The position numbers were made by a program, and so were the translations under genes. This document shows, piece by piece, positions 29,319 to 37,280 of a DNA stretch of 64,000 nt. Within the stretch, counting starts at the first letter, position 1. Every line of letters begins with the position of its first letter. Below the pieces are notes generated by a model. That model saw nothing but the letters and a program-made list of their open reading frames with translations, was not told the DNA's origin and made no database searches. The stretch covers positions 124,001-188,000 of the forward strand of contig JAHHIA010000008.1 in assembly GCA_019359045.1 (NCBI GenBank), given 5' to 3'. The DNA is from Scytolyngbya sp. HA4215-MV1. Lineage in GTDB: Bacteria; Cyanobacteriota; Cyanobacteriia; Leptolyngbyales; Leptolyngbyaceae.

Positions 29319-29541
29319 GGCATGGCGGTCCTCTACCCCAAAAAAATATTCTACTTTCTGCAACTAAAGATAAAGATTACTTGGCAAACATTGCGATTAG
29401 AAAGCGATGTGGTAAGCTACGGGTGCCGAATTGTGAAGATGTTAAGCAAACTGTGCAACAGCGGTTTACAGAAGATTTCGCTGCTGGGAAAAAGTTCCGA
29501 TTTGGTTAACTAAAGCACACTTCGCAATTAGGGGGATTTGG

Positions 29542-30636
29542 ATGACACATCAGATAAACACTGCAACCGAATCTCTGCGATTGGTGATTCAACCGGACAA
29601 TCAAGAGACCTGTTGCTACTTACTGTCAATTGGCTTTCATCCTGTGCAAACAGTGCCTCAACTGCTATATCGGAATGTTGAGAACTATCAGCTAGCCGAG
29701 GTATTTCGCCTGGTCAGCGAACAGCTTCCCGAAATGAGCCTGGCGATTTCTCGTTTTGTCATCACACGATCTCCCTTGCAATCTAGAGCGCTGTTGATCG
29801 ACTTTCTGCAAGCACAGCCCCTCAGTGCCATTACGCTTTCTGTCAAACATGCCTGGTTCCTGCGCGTCATCGCTGAACGAAATCTCTGTTTCAAGTATCA
29901 ACCTATCTTTAATCTGGAGTCGGGGCAGGTCATCGGGTACGAATGTCTGGCTCGTGCACTCAATAGCCAGGGCAGCTACTTTAGCGGACAACAACTCATT
30001 GATGCGGCGCTTTCTACCAATTTGGGCTGCGAATTTGATGAGTTGGCACGAACTTCTTGTTTGGAGGCGATCGCCCAGTTATCAAGAGGTTTAGCCACCA
30101 GCGATAGCCCCCAAACTTTTTTTATCAACGTTTTACCGAACGCCATCATCCGCGATCCTGATGCGCTGGAACAAGACTGTCAAAAAGTATTGAAGTTGGG
30201 ATTAAACCCTCAACATATTGTCTTTGAATTGACTGAAGTTGAACAATTGCTCAATTGTCCGCAATTACTAGAAACACTCAATCGTCTACGCGAATGGGGC
30301 TTCAGGATTGCCATTGACGACCTGTGTAGTGGCGTTGCGAACGACCACTATTTTATGGAATTGCGCCCAGATGTGATTAAGTTAGACAGGCGATTGGTGC
30401 ATGGTTGCAGCCGGTTTCCGGTCAAACAAATTCTGATTAAAAGTTTATTACGATCGGCACATGAATTGGCAATCTCAGTTCTCGCAGAAGGACTCGAAGA
30501 CAGCAATGATATTTCGTTTTGTCGTGAATTAGGCATTGACTTGGGGCAAGGCTTCGGGCTGGCACGTCCCGAGTTAACCCTCACTCAGCGCCCCCTGAAT
30601 GTTGTCGAATTTCGCGCCATTTCGAAAGCGTGCTAA
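29542..30636 (+). CDS. EAL-domain protein (cyclic-di-GMP phosphodiesterase family)
   Basis: EAL domains hydrolyse cyclic-di-GMP, or bind it when degenerate. From about residue 110 the domain reads FKYQPIFNLESGQVIGYECLAR (EAL box as ECL), FINVLPN, FELTEVEQ, IAIDDLCSG, PDVIKLDRRLV, VLAEGLE and GIDLGQGFGLARP. The metal- and base-related residues (Glu, Asn, Glu, Asp-Asp, Lys, Glu, Gln) are present, so activity is possible. Loop 6, usually DDFGTG, is DDLCSG. The first 105 residues match no sensor domain I recognise, and no GGDEF domain is attached. GGGG (29531-29534) precedes the ATG. It may act on motility or aggregation. Confidence 0.9.
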   Translation: MTHQINTATESLRLVIQPDNQETCCYLLSIGFHPVQTVPQLLYRNVENYQLAEVFRLVSEQLPEMSLAISRFVITRSPLQSRALLIDFLQAQPLSAITLSVKHAWFLRVIAERNLCFKYQPIFNLESGQVIGYECLARALNSQGSYFSGQQLIDAALSTNLGCEFDELARTSCLEAIAQLSRGLATSDSPQTFFINVLPNAIIRDPDALEQDCQKVLKLGLNPQHIVFELTEVEQLLNCPQLLETLNRLREWGFRIAIDDLCSGVANDHYFMELRPDVIKLDRRLVHGCSRFPVKQILIKSLLRSAHELAISVLAEGLEDSNDISFCRELGIDLGQGFGLARPELTLTQRPLNVVEFRAISKAC

Positions 30637-30753
30637 ATTCTGATTCGCCTCTTTTATGCTCTTCATGAATCCTGAGCTGCTTCAACAGGTGACGCTCCTC
30701 TGCACGTCTCCACTGTTGACAAGAGTTGGATCGTTATAGCCATCGCCAACTTG

Positions 30754-30808
30754 GTTAGGACAAGAGGCTTAAGCCCCTTGTTGATTCCAGGTGTTGGAAT
30801 GTCCTAAC
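30754..30808 (+). repeat. Dispersed repeat family A, copy 2
   Basis: Bounded by perfect 9-bp inverted ends GTTAGGACA (30754-30762) and TGTCCTAAC (30800-30808); the core GAGGCTTAAGCCCCTTGTTG matches copy 1 at 4558-4628 without its internal duplication. Confidence 0.7.
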
Positions 30809-30949
30809 GATTGTAGTTGTAGCTATAAACTAGCCAAAGGGAATTCTTTTCTGCAATCATTTTGTCCGCCAACAGAGTTGCTGGGGGTGAAATTTTGTTT
30901 TGGTTAAAAATGCTCAAAAGGCGGTGTTGCTGATATAGCCCTTTCCAAG

Positions 30950-30997
30950 GGTGTGAAGTACAGTGAGGGTGCTTTGCACCCCGCTGTACTTCACACC
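30950..30997. repeat. Long inverted repeat with extra half-copy
   Basis: Arms GGTGTGAAGTACAG (30950-30963) and CTGTACTTCACACC (30984-30997) are perfect; inside them GGGTGC/GCACCC forms a second stem. A third CTGTACTTCAC follows at 30999-31009. Flanking GATATAGC and GCTATAGC (about 30932 and 31025) hint at a larger palindromic element. Confidence 0.75.
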
Positions 30998-31430
30998 TCT
31001 GTACTTCACTCAGGTAAAAACTGCTATAGCAGAATGAATTAAAACTTTATTCCAATTCATCTAACTCTAAATTTATACCCGGAATCAGCAACGCCCAAAA
31101 GGCAGATGAAGGCTATGTGTTGACACGGATTCCTTCCCGAAATACAGCGATCGCGTCTGTAGTTAAAAAAGACGCGCGAAACTTACACAAGCTCGACTGC
31201 CAAGCCAATTTCAGCTGTTAATAGCGTGATAGTCCAGTCAGTACGCTTGCACCTCGACAAAATTACAGATCCCTTAGAGGGAGCGATTGCATCAGATTCC
31301 GCAATCCTCACCAGGAGCTTCCTAGCCGAGTTTGGCATGGTTGTACTGGACAGTGCAGATTTGTTGCACGAATGCCCTCCGAGCACGATCGATCTTTTCT
31401 GCCTTCTACCTTCTAGGACCTTTTGAACTT

Positions 31431-31604
31431 ATGCCTCATCAATATAGCAAATTGCCCTTTCCCATCTGGGAATTTTTGAACCAGCCTCTCTTTCAGGCAA
31501 ATTCCAAGGTTATTCTTAACCCCATCCGCTTTTGCCACGTCTACCGCATCCGTTTGTTAGAGCGTTGTCTGCAAAAAGAATGTCAGGGACGACGTTGCGA
31601 CTAG
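31431..31604 (+). CDS. Possible small basic protein (57 residues)
   Basis: The frame starts MPHQYSKLPFPIWEFL, is rich in Arg, Leu and Cys towards the end (RLLERCLQKECQGRRCD), and is followed 43 bases later by a hairpin with T-rich flank (31648-31684). AGGA lies 12 bases upstream of the ATG, a little far. I recognise no family. It could instead be the end of a small RNA. Codon choice is compatible with coding. Confidence 0.45.
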   Translation: MPHQYSKLPFPIWEFLNQPLFQANSKVILNPIRFCHVYRIRLLERCLQKECQGRRCD

Positions 31605-31647
31605 TAGACATCCCCTTCCCCTTCCTTATTGCAAAATACTAATCGAT

Positions 31648-31684
31648 AAAATCGCCCGACTGATTTTTCAGCCGAGCGATTTTT
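31648..31684. terminator. Bidirectional terminator between small gene and phoX
   Basis: A 16-bp stem with two mismatches (AAAATCGCCCGACTGA 31648-31663; TCAGCCGAGCGATTTT 31668-31683) and a four-T loop. T-rich tracts follow on both strands. It lies 48 bases past the phoX stop. Confidence 0.8.
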
Positions 31685-31731
31685 GTTTGAGAAACAGTGA
31701 CCCTGCCGATCAGACGGGCTTTAGAGATCGG

Positions 31732-34113
31732 TTAAACAAAGCCGTTCGCACTCCCCTTAATGCGGCGAATGCCGATTACTGTAGGCTTGGGCATCCCGTT
31801 AGGTTGTCCCTGAATATTGCTGGGCCAATTGCTACCGCGAGGCACATTACGAGTTTGATTAAACAACGCCGAGCCATCTAGACTCAACATTTCGATCGTA
31901 CGAGAGAGCGTCGTGCCATCGCCGATCGGACTATCTTCACCAGGGTGTTGCACTGAGACGATCAGCGTGTTGCCCACAAAAGTAGGACCTGTCATCTCGC
32001 AACGAGGAGGGCCATAGGCAAACGGAACAAATTTGCCCGCATTGGGGCCACTTGTCGGAATGAAGAACATTGAGTTGTTGCCAAATACCCCTACCAGGTT
32101 GGAGGTATTGCCTGTAGCCGCGTGGTTAATAGTCACAGGCGTAGCCGCAGCACCCACATCAAATCCATTATGCAATCCGGTTGACATATCAGTCACACCC
32201 CAGATGTTCGCCTGACTGTCAAACACGAGGTTATCCACATTCGCAAAGCCGGTTCCATCGACTGTACCATCTTCCCCTGCCTGAACAAAACGCTCCCAGC
32301 GGAAGGTTGTTCCAGCCCCATTCGTACTGTCTTCGATGAGCTTGTACAGTCCACCTGATTGCTGGGTTGCATTAATCGCAGCACTGTATTTCGCAACTAC
32401 AAAAATCCGAGAATCGGGATAGCCGTCTCCCCCCGGAGCACCATCTGTGTAAGAGATGAAGACTTCTTTCGTGACGGGATGCACTTCGATGTCTTCTGGA
32501 CGTGCTGTGGGAGTACCCCCCACCAGGTTGGCTGCCAGGAACGCATCACACAAAGCCGCACCCTGAGTAGGGTAGAAGTCAGCTAATGTTTTACCGCGAT
32601 AGAGTGGCAGGAAAGTGGCTTCGTTCAGACGAGTCACGCCAAACGATCCTCCATTGGTGGTACCACCATTGATGCTAGCCCGGCGAGGTAGCGGTAGAAG
32701 ACCGTTTCTCTGTGCCGAACCTAATGCAGCAAACTCGACTGAAGATAGATCGGTCGGTGCAATCGGATCGGTCGGTGTGCTCAGGTTTAGGGGAATCCAG
32801 CGTCCAGTGCCGTTGGGATTGAATTTTGCAACGTACAGTGTCCCACTTTCAAACAGAGCACTGTTACCCTTATCACTGGGCGAGGTCACGGTGCCATTAC
32901 TGACAAACTTCCAGGTGTGACCACCCCGACGATCGTCTCCCATATAAGCGATTAGCGGTTGCCCTGCGGCTACACGCATTGCAATGTTCTCGTGGCGATA
33001 GCGACCCAAAGCTGTATGCTTACGAGGACGAAAACCAGGATTGGCAGGATCAATTTCTACGATCCAGCCATACTTCTCACCTACTAAACCAAATTCTGCG
33101 CCACTGGTGCCAGCAATGTAGGCTGTTTGTGAACCATTGGGCTTCACTGCTTCGGTCACACCCATGAAAAAGGTTGAATCACCCTGGAAGTTCTCTTCTG
33201 CTGAGAGAATTGTGCCCCAAGGGCTAGTCCCGCCAGAGCAGTTGTAAGCAGTGCCAATAATCTTGTTGCCTAGACCATCGGCATTAACGCCTTCAAATAC
33301 GTCAGTTACAGCGGGACCTGTGCCAATCAAGTAGTTTTGATCCCCCTGCTGATAGCTCTTGCTGCCCCATGCGGTGACACTCTGATAGGCATCAGTCCGC
33401 TGACTGTTGACCCCCAAACCGGAAAGACCATGAATCCGACGGTTTAAGGGATGTCCATTGTTCACGGCATAACGACCACTATCCCCTTTACCAATCCGAA
33501 GAATGGAACCGCCCTGATTGTAGTAAAACTCCCCAATCAGTACCCGACTCAGCGAGGTGGGAAAACTATCTCCCAACACCTGCCGTCCAGCTTCCTTAAA
33601 TTGCCCTGCATTGACCCCATCCACTACATCTTTCAAAGTGCCAGGAGCAAATCGAGAGATGGGGAAACTGACGTACTCGTGATTAATCCACAGGTAACCA
33701 GCTTTATCTCCATTGACGGGGATATAGCCGGTGTAGTCACAGTTATAGCCAACGTAATCCTGCGAGTTGGGGAAAGGACGATCGCCCCACTGCACGATGA
33801 CATAACGCTCATATTCCGGCGGCACTACTACATCATCAATGTAGGTGAAGTTATTTAACTCGACATTGGCAGCAGGCTGGAAAACATTCCCCTGTCCAAT
33901 ACCCGTTGCGTAGAAACTTGAGACATCCTGGTAGATTTCCAGTGGGGGAGCCAGTCTGACGGGTGTGAAACTCAAAGGAGCCGGCAGAGCGGCTTGAGCC
34001 GAATCCGCAACGCTTCCCCCGAAGAACTTTTGACCCACCGTAGGAGATAAGGCAGATGCAGCAGCACTACTTCCGAAAAAAATCAGCAGTTGTCTGCGAC
34101 TCAGTTTAGACAT
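31732..34113 (-). CDS. phoX: Tat-exported alkaline phosphatase PhoX (DUF839)
   Basis: PhoX enzymes are Ca/Fe-dependent phosphomonoesterases that free phosphate from organic esters outside the cytoplasmic membrane. A twin-arginine signal (SRRQLLIFFGSSAAASALS) opens the protein. The body holds family motifs such as GYLWINHEYV, RIHGLSGLG, GTILSAEENFQG, RYRHENIAMRVA, YMGDDRRGGHTWKFVS, RPEDIEVHPVTKEVFISYTDG and VVSVQHPGED-like IVSVQHPGEDSP, which supply the metal-binding residues. 793 residues is in the normal range. AGAGAGGAAA (34118-34127 on the minus strand) gives a strong ribosome site. Its region upstream contains TTAA motifs resembling a Pho box, and sphR/sphS lie 8 kb away. Expected to be induced by phosphate shortage. 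Confidence 0.92.
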   Translation of the reverse strand: MSKLSRRQLLIFFGSSAAASALSPTVGQKFFGGSVADSAQAALPAPLSFTPVRLAPPLEIYQDVSSFYATGIGQGNVFQPAANVELNNFTYIDDVVVPPEYERYVIVQWGDRPFPNSQDYVGYNCDYTGYIPVNGDKAGYLWINHEYVSFPISRFAPGTLKDVVDGVNAGQFKEAGRQVLGDSFPTSLSRVLIGEFYYNQGGSILRIGKGDSGRYAVNNGHPLNRRIHGLSGLGVNSQRTDAYQSVTAWGSKSYQQGDQNYLIGTGPAVTDVFEGVNADGLGNKIIGTAYNCSGGTSPWGTILSAEENFQGDSTFFMGVTEAVKPNGSQTAYIAGTSGAEFGLVGEKYGWIVEIDPANPGFRPRKHTALGRYRHENIAMRVAAGQPLIAYMGDDRRGGHTWKFVSNGTVTSPSDKGNSALFESGTLYVAKFNPNGTGRWIPLNLSTPTDPIAPTDLSSVEFAALGSAQRNGLLPLPRRASINGGTTNGGSFGVTRLNEATFLPLYRGKTLADFYPTQGAALCDAFLAANLVGGTPTARPEDIEVHPVTKEVFISYTDGAPGGDGYPDSRIFVVAKYSAAINATQQSGGLYKLIEDSTNGAGTTFRWERFVQAGEDGTVDGTGFANVDNLVFDSQANIWGVTDMSTGLHNGFDVGAAATPVTINHAATGNTSNLVGVFGNNSMFFIPTSGPNAGKFVPFAYGPPRCEMTGPTFVGNTLIVSVQHPGEDSPIGDGTTLSRTIEMLSLDGSALFNQTRNVPRGSNWPSNIQGQPNGMPKPTVIGIRRIKGSANGFV

Positions 34114-35013
34114 GAAAATTTCCTCTCTTAAGGGTCGAAGTGTGGATCAACTCCTCAACGGGTTTCAGGAGACGGCAATAAGCTTGCAATGTAACCTGTC
34201 GGCATTGAGCCACAGCGAAACAGGGGCAAGATGCGATCCATCATCCCCAAGCTCACCGTGCGGCATTGACCCAACGATGCGAATCTGTCTCCCTGCTCAC
34301 CCGCTGTGTGAAGATCGTTCCAGCAGCATGATGGTGGACAAGCTCTAAACCTGTCGTTGATTTGTACTAATCCCTGAAAACTATATCGCTGGGAGATTAA
34401 ACTGGGTTAATCCAGGGGTTAATACTGATTTTCTAGGGACAACCTTTACATGAATTGAAAGGGAGCTACCGTAGAAAACGGCATAAAGTCTGATAGCTGG
34501 GGCATTCGTTTAAATTCTCTATCCGTAATAATACGGATAAGCAGATGTCATTTGAGTAAATGTCTTTTGCAATACCCAACGCTAGTAAGCGGGGCCTGAT
34601 ACTATTGGGGGTTATCGTTACTTATTACCCTTACATTGTCATTTTCAGGTTCTGAGGCAGGCTGCATTCAGTTGAAGAGTTGTCCAGAAGGCGATCGCTC
34701 TGATTGACCCGATCTAGATTGCTGTCGTCATCCACACTTTCGCCCACTAACATCAGGTTAAGAACAGATAAACCCATAGAAATTTATCTGAACCCATGGG
34801 GAGGTTGGGAGGCAGAGATTTGTCTGCTTTTTGCGCTCCAAGTCCCACAGGTCTCTTCTTGACGTCCAATCGAACCACGATGCCAAACTGTCAGGGCTTC
34901 TTTCTAGAATTTTGGGAAGAACGGTCTAGAATTCTGGGAAGAACGGTGCGATCGCTTCAGGGATCGTTAGCATAGGGTAGGATACGGTGTATCCTTCGGT
35001 TTCAGCATTGCTC
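34114..35013. other. Divergent phoX/recN control region
   Basis: About 900 bases between divergent genes. It holds the phoX Pho-box candidate (34397-34422), a second isolated AGGTTAAG at 34754-34761, and a 15-18-bp imperfect direct repeat near 34911-34944 (TCTAGAATTTTGGGAAGAACGG and a close copy) just before recN. Confidence 0.5.
34397..34422 (-). promoter_or_regulatory. Candidate SphR (Pho) box upstream of phoX
   Basis: TTAA cores at 34397, 34407 and 34419 read on the minus strand as ATTAACCCC, ATTAACCCA and TTTAATCTC. The known cyanobacterial Pho box is a set of CTTAACCT-like octamers with about 11-base periodicity. Spacings here are 10 and 12, so the match is imperfect. The site is about 285 bases before the phoX ATG. 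Confidence 0.4.
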
Positions 35014-36921
35014 ATGTTGCAGTCCCTACGGATTGAAAACTTTGCGTTAATTGACCACCTGGAACTCAAGTTGGAGTCAGGTCTCAATGTGCTGACTGGC
35101 GAAACAGGCGCAGGCAAATCCATTATTTTGGATGCGATCGATGCTGCCCTTGGTGGCAAGGTCAATAGCCGGGCAGTGCGGACGGGAGAAGACCGAGCAC
35201 TGGTCGAAGCAACCTTTCAGCTTGATCCCCCTGTAGCAGCATGGCTAGCCACCCAGCAAATTGAGCTACTGGATGAAAAATCTCTCGTCTGTAGCCGTGA
35301 AATTACCACTAGCCAGAATAGCCAGCGCAGCCGATCTCGCCTGAACGGGGTTGTGGTCAACAAACAACAAATGGAAACGGTACGCGACCAACTGGTCGAA
35401 ATCACTGCTCAAGGGCAAACGGTGCAGATTGGTCAACCGATGATGCAGCGAGAATGGTTGGACAGTTTTGGTGGAGGAGCGGTGCTTCAGCAACGCGCAG
35501 CCGTCGCCACTGCCTTTGCTGCCTATCAACAAGCCCAACAAGCACTGGAAAAACGTCGCCAATCTGAACAGCAACGCCTGCAACAATTGGATTTGTTTGA
35601 ATATCAACTGCGAGAGCTCAACACTGCCAATTTGGACGATCCTGACGAATTAAACCAGCTGGAGCAAGAACGTAAACGGTTGAGCCACAGCGTAGAACTG
35701 CAACAGCAAAGCTATCAGGTCTACCAGGCGCTCTATCAAAATGACGGGGACACCGCCGCCTGTGCCGACCTATTGGGCAAAGCGGAGACGGCTTTGAGTG
35801 ACATGCTGGAATACGATGAGCAACTTCAGCCCATTCTCGATTTGGTCAGCAGTGCTCTGGCACAGGTACAGGAAGCCGGACGACAGATCAACGCTTACGG
35901 TGAAAGTCTGGAAACCGATCCCCAACGCTTGCAAGAAGTGCAAGAACGAATTGGTGAGTTGAAGCAGATTTGTCGCAAGTATGGACCCACTCTGACTGAG
36001 GCGATCGCATTACAACAGCAACTCCAGACAGATTTAGCCGGACTCACGGGCGATGGTCAATCCCTTGAGGCCCTAGAAGAAACCTTTCAGCAACGCCAAC
36101 AAGCCCTGACAGAAGCCTGCACCCACCTGACCCATCTACGCCAGACGGTTGCCCAGAAGTTAGAAGCCCTCTTGATTGAAGAACTCAAACCACTGGCAAT
36201 GGAGAAAGTCAAATTTCAGGTGGGAATCACCCCCATCCCAGCCAATGCCACCGGTGCAGACCAGATCACCTTTTTGTTTAGTCCCAATCCCGGAGAACCC
36301 TTACAACCATTGCGAGAAATTGCATCGGGTGGAGAAATGAGCCGCTTTCTGCTGGCTTTGCAAGCCTGTTTCTCACAGGTGGATTCTGTCGGTACGTTGG
36401 TTTTTGATGAAATTGATGTGGGCGTTTCGGGACGGGTTGCCCAAGCGATCGCCGAGAAACTCTATCAATTGGGGCAACGTCATCAGGTGTTGTGTGTGAC
36501 CCATCAACCCATCATTGCCGCGATGGCAGACCACCACTTCCACGTCAGCAAACAGGTGATTGAGCCGGGGAATGGTAAGGTAGGGGCGGACAGTGAGATG
36601 CTCCCAATTGAAAGTCCCAAAAAGAAAAGCAAAGCTAAATCAGCGGCGGAGGGTTCCGCTTTACCTCTGGCTGAATTGGGCACTGCGGACTTGCGAACTG
36701 TGGTTCGAATTGTGCCACTGGCGATCGACCAGCGTCGAGAGGAACTGGCACAACTAGCAGGCGGACAATCGGCACAAGAGGCGATCGCGTTTGCGAATTC
36801 ACTGCTGGCACAGGCAGCAACCCTACGGCAAAGTCAGGTTAAAGAGCCATTATCCGTCGCACAGACAGAATCCAGCCTCCCACCAAAAGCAAGGCGATCG
36901 AAATCTAGCAAGAAGGTTTAG
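35014..36921 (+). CDS. recN: DNA repair ATPase RecN
   Basis: RecN is an SMC-like protein acting early at double-strand breaks. The head contains Walker A GETGAGKS (near residue 30) and the C-terminal signature IASGGEMSRFLLALQ followed by Walker B LVFDEIDVGVSG; two coiled-coil arms lie between (about residues 150-370). A GTG at 34987 is in frame, but MLQSLRIENFALIDHLEL from the ATG at 35014 is the canonical start. The C-terminus is unusual: after VTHQPIIAAMADHHFHVSK comes a Lys/Ser/Ala-rich insertion (PKKKSKAKSAAEG) before the last conserved segment, and a further basic tail (KARRSKSSKKV). The insertion may be a loop tolerated in cyanobacterial RecN. Confidence 0.94.
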   Translation: MLQSLRIENFALIDHLELKLESGLNVLTGETGAGKSIILDAIDAALGGKVNSRAVRTGEDRALVEATFQLDPPVAAWLATQQIELLDEKSLVCSREITTSQNSQRSRSRLNGVVVNKQQMETVRDQLVEITAQGQTVQIGQPMMQREWLDSFGGGAVLQQRAAVATAFAAYQQAQQALEKRRQSEQQRLQQLDLFEYQLRELNTANLDDPDELNQLEQERKRLSHSVELQQQSYQVYQALYQNDGDTAACADLLGKAETALSDMLEYDEQLQPILDLVSSALAQVQEAGRQINAYGESLETDPQRLQEVQERIGELKQICRKYGPTLTEAIALQQQLQTDLAGLTGDGQSLEALEETFQQRQQALTEACTHLTHLRQTVAQKLEALLIEELKPLAMEKVKFQVGITPIPANATGADQITFLFSPNPGEPLQPLREIASGGEMSRFLLALQACFSQVDSVGTLVFDEIDVGVSGRVAQAIAEKLYQLGQRHQVLCVTHQPIIAAMADHHFHVSKQVIEPGNGKVGADSEMLPIESPKKKSKAKSAAEGSALPLAELGTADLRTVVRIVPLAIDQRREELAQLAGGQSAQEAIAFANSLLAQAATLRQSQVKEPLSVAQTESSLPPKARRSKSSKKV

Positions 36922-37280
36922 CATATCGGGCTCATATGTATTTAGAGGAGGGGAGATTAGCCACCAAAATGTTCTGTCTAAACTTAATTTTGGACTGTAG
37001 CCAATTGATACTGGATTTTTAACGATTCACACGATCAGGTTACATCCCAGACGCTGGCAATCATGAGAAAGCTTGAAAAATCAGGAGTGACAGGTCGCTA
37101 TCGCTCAGTTTTTGGTTCTAATGAGTCCATTTTTTGCCATCGAACGTCAAAACATTGCGATTGGCATATCCAGAATATTGAGATTGGAATATGCTGTAGG
37201 TTTAGGCTAAGGCGCCTCCGTCGTGAAATAACGCTCTGTTCTCTAGGGTATCGATAACTCCGTAGCCATCCAGTGCTTTT
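36922..37280. other. Intergenic region between recN and the cyclase gene
   Basis: About 360 bases with no supported gene or strong structure. A 64-codon frame (37063-37257) has no ribosome site or recognisable sequence. It presumably contains the cyclase promoter. Confidence 0.45.

Noticed and set aside
29322-29513. Two overlapping frames of about 63 codons between plmA and the EAL gene
   Set aside because: Neither has a convincing ribosome site or composition; they conflict with each other.
31183-31426. Overlapping frames of about 66 codons on both strands in the gap before phoX
   Set aside because: Mutually exclusive, no family similarity and no ribosome site.
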